A stretch of DNA of 64,000 nt, from contig NZ_BMEM01000003.1 of the NCBI RefSeq assembly GCF_014636495.1, forward strand, positions 124,001 to 188,000, given 5' to 3'. Position numbers and translations under genes: made by a program. Under the pieces are notes generated by a model, which did not search any database, was not told where the DNA came from, and saw only the letters and a program-made list of their open reading frames with translations. Each line of letters begins with the position of its first letter. Positions within the stretch are counted from its first letter, which is position 1. This DNA is from Ornithinimicrobium tianjinense (GTDB lineage: Bacteria; Actinomycetota; Actinomycetes; Actinomycetales; Dermatophilaceae). Shown one piece after another: positions 1 through 8,100 of the stretch.

Positions 1-1339
1 ATGCCGTGCCCGTCGCCGCCACCACGGGCGGCGGCAGCAGGTGGCGGACGCCGTCGACGACGACCTCCTCCAGGACACCCGGCACCGGCTCGTCCGCGGG
101 CTCGTCCGCGCGCTCGGGCACCGCGAGCGCCACCACGTCGACGCCTGCCTCGACCAGGGCCCGCAGCGTGTGGTGCCCCCGGACGCTGTAGCCCGCCTGG
201 CGCTGCGGGAGGGTCGTCTTGAGCAGGTGCAGCACCCGGCCGGGCACCGGGTCGACGGGCGTGGACGGCAGCGCGGGCAGCCAGCCGGGGTCCGTCTCGC
301 GGAGGCGGTCGTCGACGCGGTCGGTCGGCAGGCCCCGCGCCTCCAGCACCCGGCGCTCCAGGCTGAGCGACCCGGTGACGCGGGTCAGGTAGGCCATCTC
401 GCGCAAGAGCACCGGGTCGGGGGCGTCGAGCAGCTCACCGACGAGCCGCAGCGCCTCCTCGTCGCGTCGCTCGCGGCCGAGACGCACCAGGGTGGCAGCC
501 TCCTCGCCCAGCACGAGCGCGGCGAGCTCCTCCGGCGACGGCGCGGCGGCCGGGCCGACGACGAGCCCGGGGCGGTCGAGCAGGTGACGCCAGGGGCTGG
601 ACCGGTCCTGCGGCCGCGGCAGATGGACGACCCGCACGCGCTCGGGCAGCCCGGGCAGCTGCGCGACGACCGGCCCGAGCCCGTCGAGCACGAGCACCTC
701 CGCGTCGTCCGGCACCGGCGCGCCGGGGGCCAGCACCTCCACCCGCGCGCGCAGGGCGGGGGCCGTGCCGGACGGCAGCCAGCGTGGCGCCGACCCCGCG
801 GCGTCCCCCACCGCGACGACGACCCGGTGCATGGCGCCGGGGCTCGTCGGTGCCCGGACGGTCCTGGGTGCGGGGGCCGACGGCTCCCCCTGCACCCGCC
901 TCGTCGCGACGTCCTCGGCGATCCGCTCTGCGGCCTTGTCCCAGGTCAGCACCGGCACCGTCGCACCGCGCCGCGCCCGCCAGCGGGCCAGCGCCTGGGC
1001 GGCGTCGTCGTCGGTCGCCACGAGGCAGGTCGGGCCCGCGCCGTCCGGCGCCGGCTGCGCCAGGGCGTCCTCCAGCCACGTCGACCCCTCGAGCGCGTCG
1101 CCCAGCTCGGCCGACGTCCCGCGCAGCACCCGGCGCGCCAGGCTCTGCACCAGGCCTCCCACCACGCTCGACGTCGTCACCGGCGCCGTGAGGCGGTGCC
1201 ACTGCACCACCTCGTCGGCCGGGGGTCGCAGCGCCGCAGCCCGGACGGGCACGCCATACCGCACCGCGAGACCGAGCAGGGCCGGGACCGCGGGGTCGTC
1301 CACGCGGGCCCCGACCGCGACATACCGCTCGCTCGCCAT
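1..1339 (-). CDS. Glycosyltransferase, GT-B fold (GT4-like), partial
   Basis: The first 446 codons of a gene that runs off the left edge with no stop codon. ATG at 1337-1339 is the start. Residues 1 to about 360 form a long region I cannot assign. From about residue 366 the protein reads VLHLLKTTLPQRQAGYSVRG, followed by HHTLRALVEAGVDV. This is the usual opening of a GT4 nucleotide-sugar glycosyltransferase, in which the first Rossmann domain binds the acceptor. The nucleotide-sugar half lies outside the window. It is divergent from the glycosyltransferase at 1391, with about 50 bases between the starts, so the two probably share a control region and act in the same glycan pathway. The function class is inferred from that short motif; donor and acceptor are unknown. 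Confidence 0.7.
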   Translation of the reverse strand, partial: MASERYVAVGARVDDPAVPALLGLAVRYGVPVRAAALRPPADEVVQWHRLTAPVTTSSVVGGLVQSLARRVLRGTSAELGDALEGSTWLEDALAQPAPDGAGPTCLVATDDDAAQALARWRARRGATVPVLTWDKAAERIAEDVATRRVQGEPSAPAPRTVRAPTSPGAMHRVVVAVGDAAGSAPRWLPSGTAPALRARVEVLAPGAPVPDDAEVLVLDGLGPVVAQLPGLPERVRVVHLPRPQDRSSPWRHLLDRPGLVVGPAAAPSPEELAALVLGEEAATLVRLGRERRDEEALRLVGELLDAPDPVLLREMAYLTRVTGSLSLERRVLEARGLPTDRVDDRLRETDPGWLPALPSTPVDPVPGRVLHLLKTTLPQRQAGYSVRGHHTLRALVEAGVDVVALAVPERADEPADEPVPGVLEEVVVDGVRHLLPPPVVAATGTA

Positions 1340-1377
1340 GGGGCGCAGTCTCCCAGACGCGCCCGCGAGCCCAGGGC

Positions 1378-1383
1378 TAGAGT
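1378..1383 (+). promoter_or_regulatory. Candidate -10 box of a leaderless promoter
   Basis: TAGAGT matches the actinobacterial TANNNT -10 element. It is separated by 7 bases (ggccgcg) from the ATG at 1391, so transcription would begin at or next to the start codon. No Shine-Dalgarno sequence is present in the gap, which fits a leaderless mRNA. Confidence 0.45.
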
Positions 1384-1390
1384 GGCCGCG

Positions 1391-2608
1391 ATGTCCACCA
1401 CCGTCCCCGCGCCCGGCGTCGCGCGCGACCTCGTGGTCGCCTACTGCTACCCGCCCTACGTCGACACGTCCGCGATCGTGGCGGCCAAGCGGGTGCGCGA
1501 GCACGGACGCCCGGTCGACGTGCTGCAGAACGCCCTCGGGTCGCTGCGTCGGACCGATCCCGGCCTGGAACGGATCGCCGGCGACCTCGTCGTCCGGCGG
1601 CACGAGGTGCCCTCGCGCAGCCACTTCGCCTCCTGGGGCGCGATGTCGCGGTTCGTCGAGCTGGGGCTGCAGCAGGCGCTGGCGTGGGACCGCGAGGGAG
1701 AGGGCTACGAGCGCGTCTACAGCCGGGCGCAGTTCGTCGCGAGCCACCTGCTGGCGGCCCGCCTGGTCCTGCAGCGGCCCGACCTGCGGTGGACCGCGGA
1801 GTTCTCCGACCCGCTCTCGCTGGACGTCACCGGGGCGACGCGGCGCTCGGCCGCCGGTGAGGGCGTGCTGCTGCGCCGCCTCGCCGAGGGCGTGCGGGCT
1901 GCGGGGTTCGAGCCGCCGACGAGCAACAACGCCTTCGAGTGGGTGGAGGTGCTTCCCTACGCCCTCGCCCACGAGCTGGTCTTCACCAACGAGCGTCAGC
2001 GTGACCTGATGGTCTCCAGGGTCGCGGACGAGCGGCTGCGCGCCCGGATCCTGGAGCGGGCCACCGTCTCCCCGCACCCCACGCTGCCGCGGGAGTTCTA
2101 CGCCATGGCCAGCCCGGAGCTGGAGCTGGAGCCGGACCGGGTGCACCTGGGCTACTTCGGCAACTTCTACGCCTCGCGCGGCATGGAGACCGTGCTCGAC
2201 GCGCTGCGCGGCCTGCCCGACGCGCTCCGGGACCGGCTCGTCCTGCACGTCTTCGCGGGGTCGCGCAAGGAGCTCGACGCCCAGGTGCGCGAGCGCGGGC
2301 TGGGCCGGTGGGTGCGGACCCGGCCGTTCGTCGGCTACCTCGACTTCCTCGCGCTCTCGACCCGGATGGACGTGCTGCTCGTCAACGACGCCGTCACGCG
2401 CGGCACCGACCTGCAGGTCAACCCCTACCTGCCGTCCAAGCTCAGCGACTACCTCGGCAGCGGCCGTCCGGTCTGGGGCATCGTCGAGGAGGGTTCGCCG
2501 ATGTCGACGCTCGACCTCGCGCACCGTTCCCCGGTCGGCCACGTCACCGCCGCGGTGCAGGTGCTCGCCCGGATCGCGGCGGGGGCGTCGGGGGCGGCGG
2601 GACGCTAG
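1391..2608 (+). CDS. Glycosyltransferase, GT4-like
   Basis: A 405-residue protein. The N-terminus (residues ~16-40, VVAYCYPPYVDTSAIVAAKR) looks like the acceptor-side Rossmann domain of GT4 enzymes. The C-terminal half has LGYFGNFYASRGMETVLDAL near residue 252 and SKLSDYLGSGRPVWGIVEEG near residue 350, the region that holds the donor-binding acidic residues in this family. No signal peptide or membrane segment is seen, so it is probably cytoplasmic or peripheral. The frame stays open upstream to position 41, but that part lies antisense to the divergent gene; ATG 1391 with its -10 box just upstream is the better start. Its stop codon overlaps that of the convergent gene in a shared CTAG. Substrate is not deducible. 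Confidence 0.75.
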   Translation: MSTTVPAPGVARDLVVAYCYPPYVDTSAIVAAKRVREHGRPVDVLQNALGSLRRTDPGLERIAGDLVVRRHEVPSRSHFASWGAMSRFVELGLQQALAWDREGEGYERVYSRAQFVASHLLAARLVLQRPDLRWTAEFSDPLSLDVTGATRRSAAGEGVLLRRLAEGVRAAGFEPPTSNNAFEWVEVLPYALAHELVFTNERQRDLMVSRVADERLRARILERATVSPHPTLPREFYAMASPELELEPDRVHLGYFGNFYASRGMETVLDALRGLPDALRDRLVLHVFAGSRKELDAQVRERGLGRWVRTRPFVGYLDFLALSTRMDVLLVNDAVTRGTDLQVNPYLPSKLSDYLGSGRPVWGIVEEGSPMSTLDLAHRSPVGHVTAAVQVLARIAAGASGAAGR

Positions 2609-4674
2609 CCCAGCACGATCCGCCGGAAGCTCTCCTGCGTGGTGCCGGTCGCGAAACGCTCCTGCACGACCTGGCGGGCCGCCGCCGAGGCCTGCGACCA
2701 CGCGGGCTCCTCGGCCAGGCCGTGGATCCGGGCCACCGCCGCCTCGACGCTGTCCACCACCCAGTCCTCCGGGAAGAGCGACCGCGCCCCGCCCAGGGAG
2801 GCGAAGACCGGCCAGTCGCGCACGACCGGCACGGCCCCGGAGGCGGCGCCCTCGACCAGGCCCAGCCCGAACGACTCGCGTCGGCTGGTGCTGAGGATGA
2901 AGCCGGACGCGGCGAGGTGGGGGGCGAGGTCGTCGGTCCAGGCCACGAGGTCCACGGAGTCCCGCACGTCCTCGCGGACCAGGCGGGCCCAGAACTCCCG
3001 GGCGTAGGCCAGCGTGCTCTCCACGGGGTGGAGCAGGAAGTCCGCCCCGACGAGGGACAGCCGCCACGCGGGGTCCTGCGCCCGCAGCGCAGCCAGGACC
3101 TCCAGCGCGAAGAGCGGGTCCTTCACACGCTGCCCCCAGCCCACCACGAGCAGCCGACGGCGGTGCCCCTCGGTCTTGTGCGTCGGGATGCGCTCCGGCT
3201 GCAGCACGTTGGGCACGACGTGCACGCGGGTGGTGGCCAGCCGGTCGCCCAGCAGCCGCTCGACCAGGGTCCGCAGGTGCGGGCTGACGAGGACGAGGTC
3301 GCCGACCCGGCTCCAGTCGATGAGGTGGATCCAGGGGGACAGCGCGTCCATGCTGTGGATCCGCACCGTCACCGGCAGCCCCTCCGGGGCGGTCATCACC
3401 GTCTCCAGCGCCCCCCGGTCGGCCCAGTCGACGAAGAGGGCGTCCGCCGCCTCGAGCTCCTCCCGGAGCACGAGGTCGGGCGGGACGGGAGCGCCGACCG
3501 CCTGCCGGAGCCGCCGGTCGACCAGCGGGCGGCTGGTCCCGAGCCACCGCAGCTCCGGCCGGGCGTTGAGCGGCAGGACGGTGACGTCGGCGACCTCCTC
3601 CAGCGCCGCGACGACCGGAGGGGAGAACTGCGGGAAGGTGCCCGGCGCCACCACCACCCGCGGCCGGGCTCCGGTATGCCGTCGCGCGCCCTCGCGGACG
3701 CGCTCCAGCCGGGGGGTCTGCGGGGTGGGTGACGCCAGCAGGCTGCCGACCCGGGACCCGCGCCAGGCGGCCAGGAAGGTGTCAGGGTCCTCGACGAGCG
3801 GCGAGGTGAGGGCGTCGGCGTGCAGCTCGCGGTGGAAGAGCAGACGCAGGGCCAGCGTGGCCCGGTCGGCAGCCGCCTCGAGGTCGTCCGCCTCCAGGGC
3901 ACGGTCGGCCGAGGCGACCACCCCGGCGACCGCGGCGCCCAGGTCCGGGTCACCCTCTCCGGAGGCGGCGGTGCCGGCGAGCGCCCGCAGCCCGCGGGAG
4001 AGGGCCAGCCGGTCGGGGTCCTCGTCGCCGTCGACCTCCAGCAGGTGTGCGGCGCGCAGCGCGAGCGCGTGCTCGTTGCGGCCGAGGAGGACCTCGACGA
4101 GCCGGGCGAGGGCCTCCTGGCGGGCCGGCCGCTCGAGGCCGCCCACCAGCTCGACGCGGTCGAGCAGCGTCCGCCCCTCCTCGCGGCCGAGGGTGTCCGG
4201 GTCGTCGAGCCAGGACTCCACGTCCCGCCACGTGCCGGCGAGCTCGGCCCACCGGCTCAGCTCCTCCGCGGTCACCAGGGGCGGTGCCGCCACGGGGGCC
4301 CTGCCCTCGGCGGCGACCTTCTCCGCTTCGGGGCCGACGACCACCAGCGCGTCGGCCTGCTCGAGCTCGCGCTGGGCCAGCGGGTCGAGCCGGAGCGCAC
4401 CCAGGAGGGTGCCCCGGTCGGCGAGCAGCCGGCGGGGCGACCCGGAACGGGCGACCCGCAGCAGCGCCCGTGGGCGGCGGGGCACGGCGGGCCGCACCGG
4501 CCGACGTCCCTTGAACTGCCGCAGCCGCGCGCTCGGCTCACCGTCGCGCCACATGAGGACCACCCGGTCGCCACGGAGCGCCATACCGCGCAGCGCCTCG
4601 GCGATCTCGTCGAGCTCGACCGCGTCCGCGGCCAGCGCGACGACCCGTCGCGAAGGGGTGTGCTTCGTCGTCAC
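2605..4674 (-). CDS. Large glycosyltransferase-like protein with long N-terminal region
   Basis: A 689-residue protein starting at ATG 4672-4674. Residues ~505-640 form a GT4-type donor domain: RRLLVVGWGQRVKDPLFALE near 508 and STSRRESFGLGLVEGAASGA near 600, where ESFGLGLVE is the E-x7-E donor-binding motif. The first ~330 residues are rich in Ala, Leu and Glu, appear helical and are not recognised. The middle (~340-500) resembles an acceptor-side Rossmann domain (RPRVVVAPGTFPQFSPPVVA). It converges on the glycosyltransferase at 1391 and lies just downstream of ino1 on the same strand with about 20 bases between, so it could be read from the ino1 promoter. That would suit a role in inositol-linked or other actinobacterial glycans, but this is inference. 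Confidence 0.7.
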   Translation of the reverse strand: MTTKHTPSRRVVALAADAVELDEIAEALRGMALRGDRVVLMWRDGEPSARLRQFKGRRPVRPAVPRRPRALLRVARSGSPRRLLADRGTLLGALRLDPLAQRELEQADALVVVGPEAEKVAAEGRAPVAAPPLVTAEELSRWAELAGTWRDVESWLDDPDTLGREEGRTLLDRVELVGGLERPARQEALARLVEVLLGRNEHALALRAAHLLEVDGDEDPDRLALSRGLRALAGTAASGEGDPDLGAAVAGVVASADRALEADDLEAAADRATLALRLLFHRELHADALTSPLVEDPDTFLAAWRGSRVGSLLASPTPQTPRLERVREGARRHTGARPRVVVAPGTFPQFSPPVVAALEEVADVTVLPLNARPELRWLGTSRPLVDRRLRQAVGAPVPPDLVLREELEAADALFVDWADRGALETVMTAPEGLPVTVRIHSMDALSPWIHLIDWSRVGDLVLVSPHLRTLVERLLGDRLATTRVHVVPNVLQPERIPTHKTEGHRRRLLVVGWGQRVKDPLFALEVLAALRAQDPAWRLSLVGADFLLHPVESTLAYAREFWARLVREDVRDSVDLVAWTDDLAPHLAASGFILSTSRRESFGLGLVEGAASGAVPVVRDWPVFASLGGARSLFPEDWVVDSVEAAVARIHGLAEEPAWSQASAAARQVVQERFATGTTQESFRRIVLG

Positions 4675-4695
4675 GAGGACGACCCTACGACCTCG

Positions 4696-5763
4696 TCAGC
4701 CGGCGATGAACGCCTCGACCTCGGCGCGGCCCTCCTCGTCGGGCATCTGCACCGGCGGCGACTTCATCAGGTAGGCCGAGGCGCCGATGACCGGGCCGCC
4801 CTGGCCGCGGTCCTTGGCGATCTTGGCGGCCCGGAGCGCGTCGATGATGATGCCCGCGGAGTTGGGCGAGTCCCAGACCTCGAGCTTGTACTCGAGGTTG
4901 AGCGGCACGTCGCCGAAGGCGCGCCCCTCGAGGCGGACGTAGGCCCACTTGCGGTCGTCGAGCCACTGGACGTAGTCGGAGGGGCCGATGTGCACGTCGC
5001 GGTCGGCGAAGTCCTTGCTGACGTTGGAGGTCACGGCCTGCGTCTTGGAGATCTTCTTGGACTCCAGGCGCTCGCGCTCGAGCATGTTCTTGAAGTCCAT
5101 GTTGCCGCCGACGTTGAGCTGGTAGGTGCGGTCGAGCACGACGCCGCGGTCCTCGAAGAGCTTGGCCATGACGCGGTGGGTGATCGTCGCGCCGACCTGG
5201 CTCTTGATGTCGTCGCCGACGATCGGGACGCCGGCGTCCTCGAACTTCTTGGCCCACGCGGGGTCGGAGGCGATGAAGACCGGCAGGGCGTTGACGAAGG
5301 CCACGCCCGCGTCGATGGCGCACTGCGCGTAGAACTTGTCCGCCACCTCGCTGCCGACCGGGAGGTAGGACACGAGCACGTCGACCTCGGCGTCCTTGAG
5401 CGCCTGCACGACGTCGACCGGCTCGGCGTCGGACTCCTCGATCGTCAGGGAGTAGTACTTGCCGAGACCGTCGAGGGTCGGCCCGCGCTGCACGGTGACG
5501 CCGGTCGGGGGGACGTCGGCGATCTTGATCGTGTTGTTCTCGCTGGCCACGATGGCCTCCGAGAGGTCGAAGCCCACCTTCTTCGCGTCGACGTCGAACG
5601 CCGCCACGAACTCCACGTCGCGGACGTGGTAGTCACCGAACTGCACGTGCATCAGACCGGGGACGGCCGCGTCCGGGTCGGCGTCCTTGTAGTACTCGAC
5701 ACCCTGGACCAACGAGCTGGCACAGTTGCCCACGCCCACGATCGCCACGCGCACCGCTGCCAT
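4696..5763 (-). CDS. ino1: Inositol-3-phosphate synthase
   Basis: A 355-residue NAD-dependent enzyme that isomerises glucose-6-phosphate to L-myo-inositol-1-phosphate, the first step toward phosphatidylinositol, mycothiol and inositol-linked glycans in actinobacteria. Near the N-terminus [20 protein letters not shown] is the family's NAD-binding motif; [20 protein letters not shown] and the [17 protein letters not shown] stretch are also characteristic. Length fits the short actinobacterial form. The frame extends to 5820, but ATG 5761-5763 is preceded on its strand by GAGGAGAAG at good spacing and starts directly with the conserved [10 protein letters not shown], so that start is chosen. Divergent from the PBP at 5890, as ino1 and ponA1 are close neighbours in mycobacteria. 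Confidence 0.95.
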   Translation of the reverse strand: MAAVRVAIVGVGNCASSLVQGVEYYKDADPDAAVPGLMHVQFGDYHVRDVEFVAAFDVDAKKVGFDLSEAIVASENNTIKIADVPPTGVTVQRGPTLDGLGKYYSLTIEESDAEPVDVVQALKDAEVDVLVSYLPVGSEVADKFYAQCAIDAGVAFVNALPVFIASDPAWAKKFEDAGVPIVGDDIKSQVGATITHRVMAKLFEDRGVVLDRTYQLNVGGNMDFKNMLERERLESKKISKTQAVTSNVSKDFADRDVHIGPSDYVQWLDDRKWAYVRLEGRAFGDVPLNLEYKLEVWDSPNSAGIIIDALRAAKIAKDRGQGGPVIGASAYLMKSPPVQMPDEEGRAEVEAFIAG

Positions 5764-5889
5764 TGTGAAACTTCTCCTCAAAGGGGTCGACAGGGCCACG
5801 ACCTGCTGGCCGCGCACCACCTAGCCTCAACATCTTCGCAGTCGCGCCCATTCCGCTTCCGCTCAGGTTCGGGCGGGCACAATGGGCGG

Positions 5890-8082
5890 GTGAATCCCTC
5901 GACCCCCTCCACCCGCCGCGAGGCGCGCGCCCAGCGGAAGCGGCCCCGGCGGCGGGGCCAGCGGCTGCGCACGGTCCTGCTGTGGGTGCTCGGTCTCGGC
6001 CTGCTCGGCGTGGCCGTGGCGGCCGGCGCGTTCGCGTTCGCCTACACGCGGACGCAGATCCCCGAGCCCAACGACTTCGCGGACGCGCAGAGCACGATCC
6101 TCTACTACGCCGACGGCGAGACGGAGCTGGCGCGCTTCACCGGCGGCTACGACCGGGAGAACGTCACCCTCGACCAGGTCCCCGACCACGTCCAGAAGGC
6201 CGTGCTCGCTGCCGAGGACCGGTCCTTCTACGAGAACGAGGGCGTCTCGATCACCGGCACGTTGCGCGGGCTCTACCGCTCGCTGCGGGGCCAGGGCCTG
6301 CAGAGCGGGTCGACCATCACCCAGCAGTACGTCAAGAACTACTACCTCACCGCCGACCAGACGCTGACGCGCAAGGTCAAGGAGATGGTGATCTCGGTCA
6401 AGATCGACAACGAGCAGTCCAAGGACCAGATCCTCGAGAACTACCTCAACACCATCTACTTCGGCCGCGGCGCCTACGGCATCGAGACCGCGAGCCAGGC
6501 CTACTTCGACAAGGACGTCAGCGAGCTCAGCGTCGAGGAGGGCGCCTTCCTCGCCTCGGTGATGAACGCCCCGTCGCTGTTCGACCCCGACTACGCCGAC
6601 GGCAACGAGGAGCGGGCCCGGGCGCGGGTCGACTACGTCCTCGACGGCATGGTCGACCAGGGGTGGCTGGACGCCGCGGCCCGCGACGCGGCGACCTTCC
6701 CGGAGATCGGCGAGCCCGAGCCCGCCACCGCGGCACGGGGCGTGGACGGGTATGTCGCTCAGCTGGTCCGCGCGGAGCTGCGGGACCGCCTCGAGCTGGA
6801 CGACGCCGCGATCGACAGCAGCGGGCTGCGCGTCACGACCACCATCGTCAAGAAGCACCAGGACGCCGCCAAGGCCGCGGTCAAGGAGTTCATGCCGACC
6901 GGCGAGGGCACCGACGACCTGTCGGCCGGCCTCACCGCGGTCCGGCCCGCCGACGGCGCGATCACCGCGATGTACGGCGGCGCCGACTACCAGAAGACCC
7001 AGCTCAACGCCGCGACCGACGCCCGGGTGCAGGCGGGCTCGCTGTTCAAGCCGGTCACGCTCGTCGCCGCGGTCGCCGCCGGGGTCGACACCCTGACGAC
7101 CTTCCCCGGACCCAGCCCGATGACCTTCGGCGTGGGCGGCGGGACGGTCGACGTGCGCAACTTCCGCGACGTCTCCTTCGGCACCCTGGACCTGCGGGTC
7201 GCCCTGGCCGAGTCGGTCAACACGATCTACGTCCAGCTCAACGAGGAGATCGGCCCGGAGAAGACGGTCCAGGCCGCGATCGACCTCGGGCTGCCCGAGG
7301 ACACCCCGGGCCTGGGCACCGACCTGACCAACGTGCTCGGCACCGCCTCGCCCACCCTGGTGCAGATGACCAACGCCTACGCCACCCTCGCGGCGGAGGG
7401 CGAGCGTTCCAGCACCTACCTCGTGGCCGAGGTGGTCGACCGGACGGGCGCCACGACATACGAGGCCGAGCCCGAGACCGAGGAGGGCATCGACCGCGAC
7501 GTCGCCGTCGACGTCACGGACGCGATGACCTACGTGATGACGCAGGGCTCGGGTCTCGGCGCGGGCGACATCGGCCGGCCGAGCGCCGGCAAGTCGGGCA
7601 CGAGCGAGAACAACGTCTCGGCCTGGTTCGACGGCTTCGTGCCCCAGCTCGCCGCGGGCGTGGTGATGTACAAGGGCGACGGCACCGTCCCCATGCAGAA
7701 CGTCGCGGGGCTGGACCAGGTCACCGGCGGCACGTTCCCCGCGCAGATCTGGGGCGAGTTCATGCGGCGCGCGATGGACGGCGAGGAGGTCGTGCCCTTC
7801 CCGGAGCGGGTGGGCGTCGGCGAGCTCCTCAACACCACCGAGGCGCCGCAGGTGGAGCCGACGACCGAGGCCCCCTCGCCCACGACCAGCGAGGAGCCGA
7901 CCGAGACGACGAGCGCGGAGCCGACGACGCCGGAGCCCACCACCCCGGAGCCGACCACGCCGGAGCCGACCACGCCGGAGCCGACGACACCCGAGCCCAC
8001 CACCCCGGAGCCGACCAGCCCGGAGCCGACGTCGCCCCTGCCGAGCCTGCCCACGCTGCCCGCCCCGCCGGGCAACGGCTAG
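5890..8082 (+). CDS. ponA: Class A (bifunctional) penicillin-binding protein
   Basis: A 730-residue membrane-anchored peptidoglycan synthase. A basic cytoplasmic N-terminus is followed by one membrane segment (~26-48). The GT51 glycosyltransferase domain (~70-235) has EDRSFYENEG (Glu109) and QSGSTITQQYVKN. The transpeptidase domain has the three active-site motifs: S384-L-F-K, S442-V-N, and K568-S-G-T (Ser in place of the usual Thr in KTG, as in some class A PBPs). The last ~55 residues are an outer low-complexity tail of EPTTP repeats (DNA ~7918-8034). The GTG at 5890 puts the membrane segment at a normal distance; a CACAAT box 6 bases upstream hints at a leaderless transcript. The next gene starts 18 bases after the stop. 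Confidence 0.93.
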   Translation: MNPSTPSTRREARAQRKRPRRRGQRLRTVLLWVLGLGLLGVAVAAGAFAFAYTRTQIPEPNDFADAQSTILYYADGETELARFTGGYDRENVTLDQVPDHVQKAVLAAEDRSFYENEGVSITGTLRGLYRSLRGQGLQSGSTITQQYVKNYYLTADQTLTRKVKEMVISVKIDNEQSKDQILENYLNTIYFGRGAYGIETASQAYFDKDVSELSVEEGAFLASVMNAPSLFDPDYADGNEERARARVDYVLDGMVDQGWLDAAARDAATFPEIGEPEPATAARGVDGYVAQLVRAELRDRLELDDAAIDSSGLRVTTTIVKKHQDAAKAAVKEFMPTGEGTDDLSAGLTAVRPADGAITAMYGGADYQKTQLNAATDARVQAGSLFKPVTLVAAVAAGVDTLTTFPGPSPMTFGVGGGTVDVRNFRDVSFGTLDLRVALAESVNTIYVQLNEEIGPEKTVQAAIDLGLPEDTPGLGTDLTNVLGTASPTLVQMTNAYATLAAEGERSSTYLVAEVVDRTGATTYEAEPETEEGIDRDVAVDVTDAMTYVMTQGSGLGAGDIGRPSAGKSGTSENNVSAWFDGFVPQLAAGVVMYKGDGTVPMQNVAGLDQVTGGTFPAQIWGEFMRRAMDGEEVVPFPERVGVGELLNTTEAPQVEPTTEAPSPTTSEEPTETTSAEPTTPEPTTPEPTTPEPTTPEPTTPEPTTPEPTSPEPTSPLPSLPTLPAPPGNG
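7918..8034 (+). repeat. Pro-Glu-Thr coding repeats in the PBP tail
   Basis: About seven imperfect tandem copies of a 15-base unit encoding E-P-T-T-P/E-P-T-S-P. The unit varies at third codon positions, so the protein repeat is maintained while the DNA drifts. Such tails are common at the outer C-terminus of actinobacterial PBPs and may thread into the peptidoglycan. Confidence 0.8.
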
Positions 8083-8087
8083 CACCT

Positions 8088-8093
8088 TAGATT
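8088..8093 (+). promoter_or_regulatory. Candidate -10 box of a leaderless promoter
   Basis: TAGATT lies 7 bases before the ATG at 8101 in the short gap after the PBP gene. Read with the similar boxes at 1378, 13814 and 55194 it suggests a start-codon-proximal transcription start, in addition to read-through from the PBP gene. Confidence 0.4.
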
Positions 8094-8100
8094 GGGGCGC

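Noticed and set aside
41..1390. Extension of the glycosyltransferase at 1391 back to position 41
   Set aside because: The extension is the antisense of the divergent partial glycosyltransferase and reads as low-complexity shadow sequence; a -10 box lies just before ATG 1391.
3820..5889. Extension of the PBP frame back to 3820
   Set aside because: It runs antisense to ino1 and the glycosyltransferase; the membrane anchor follows GTG 5890 at a normal distance.
7918..8034. Tandem repeats considered as a CRISPR or minisatellite element
   Set aside because: They are in-frame EPTTP codons of the PBP tail without spacers; no cas genes or direct-repeat array occur anywhere in the window.
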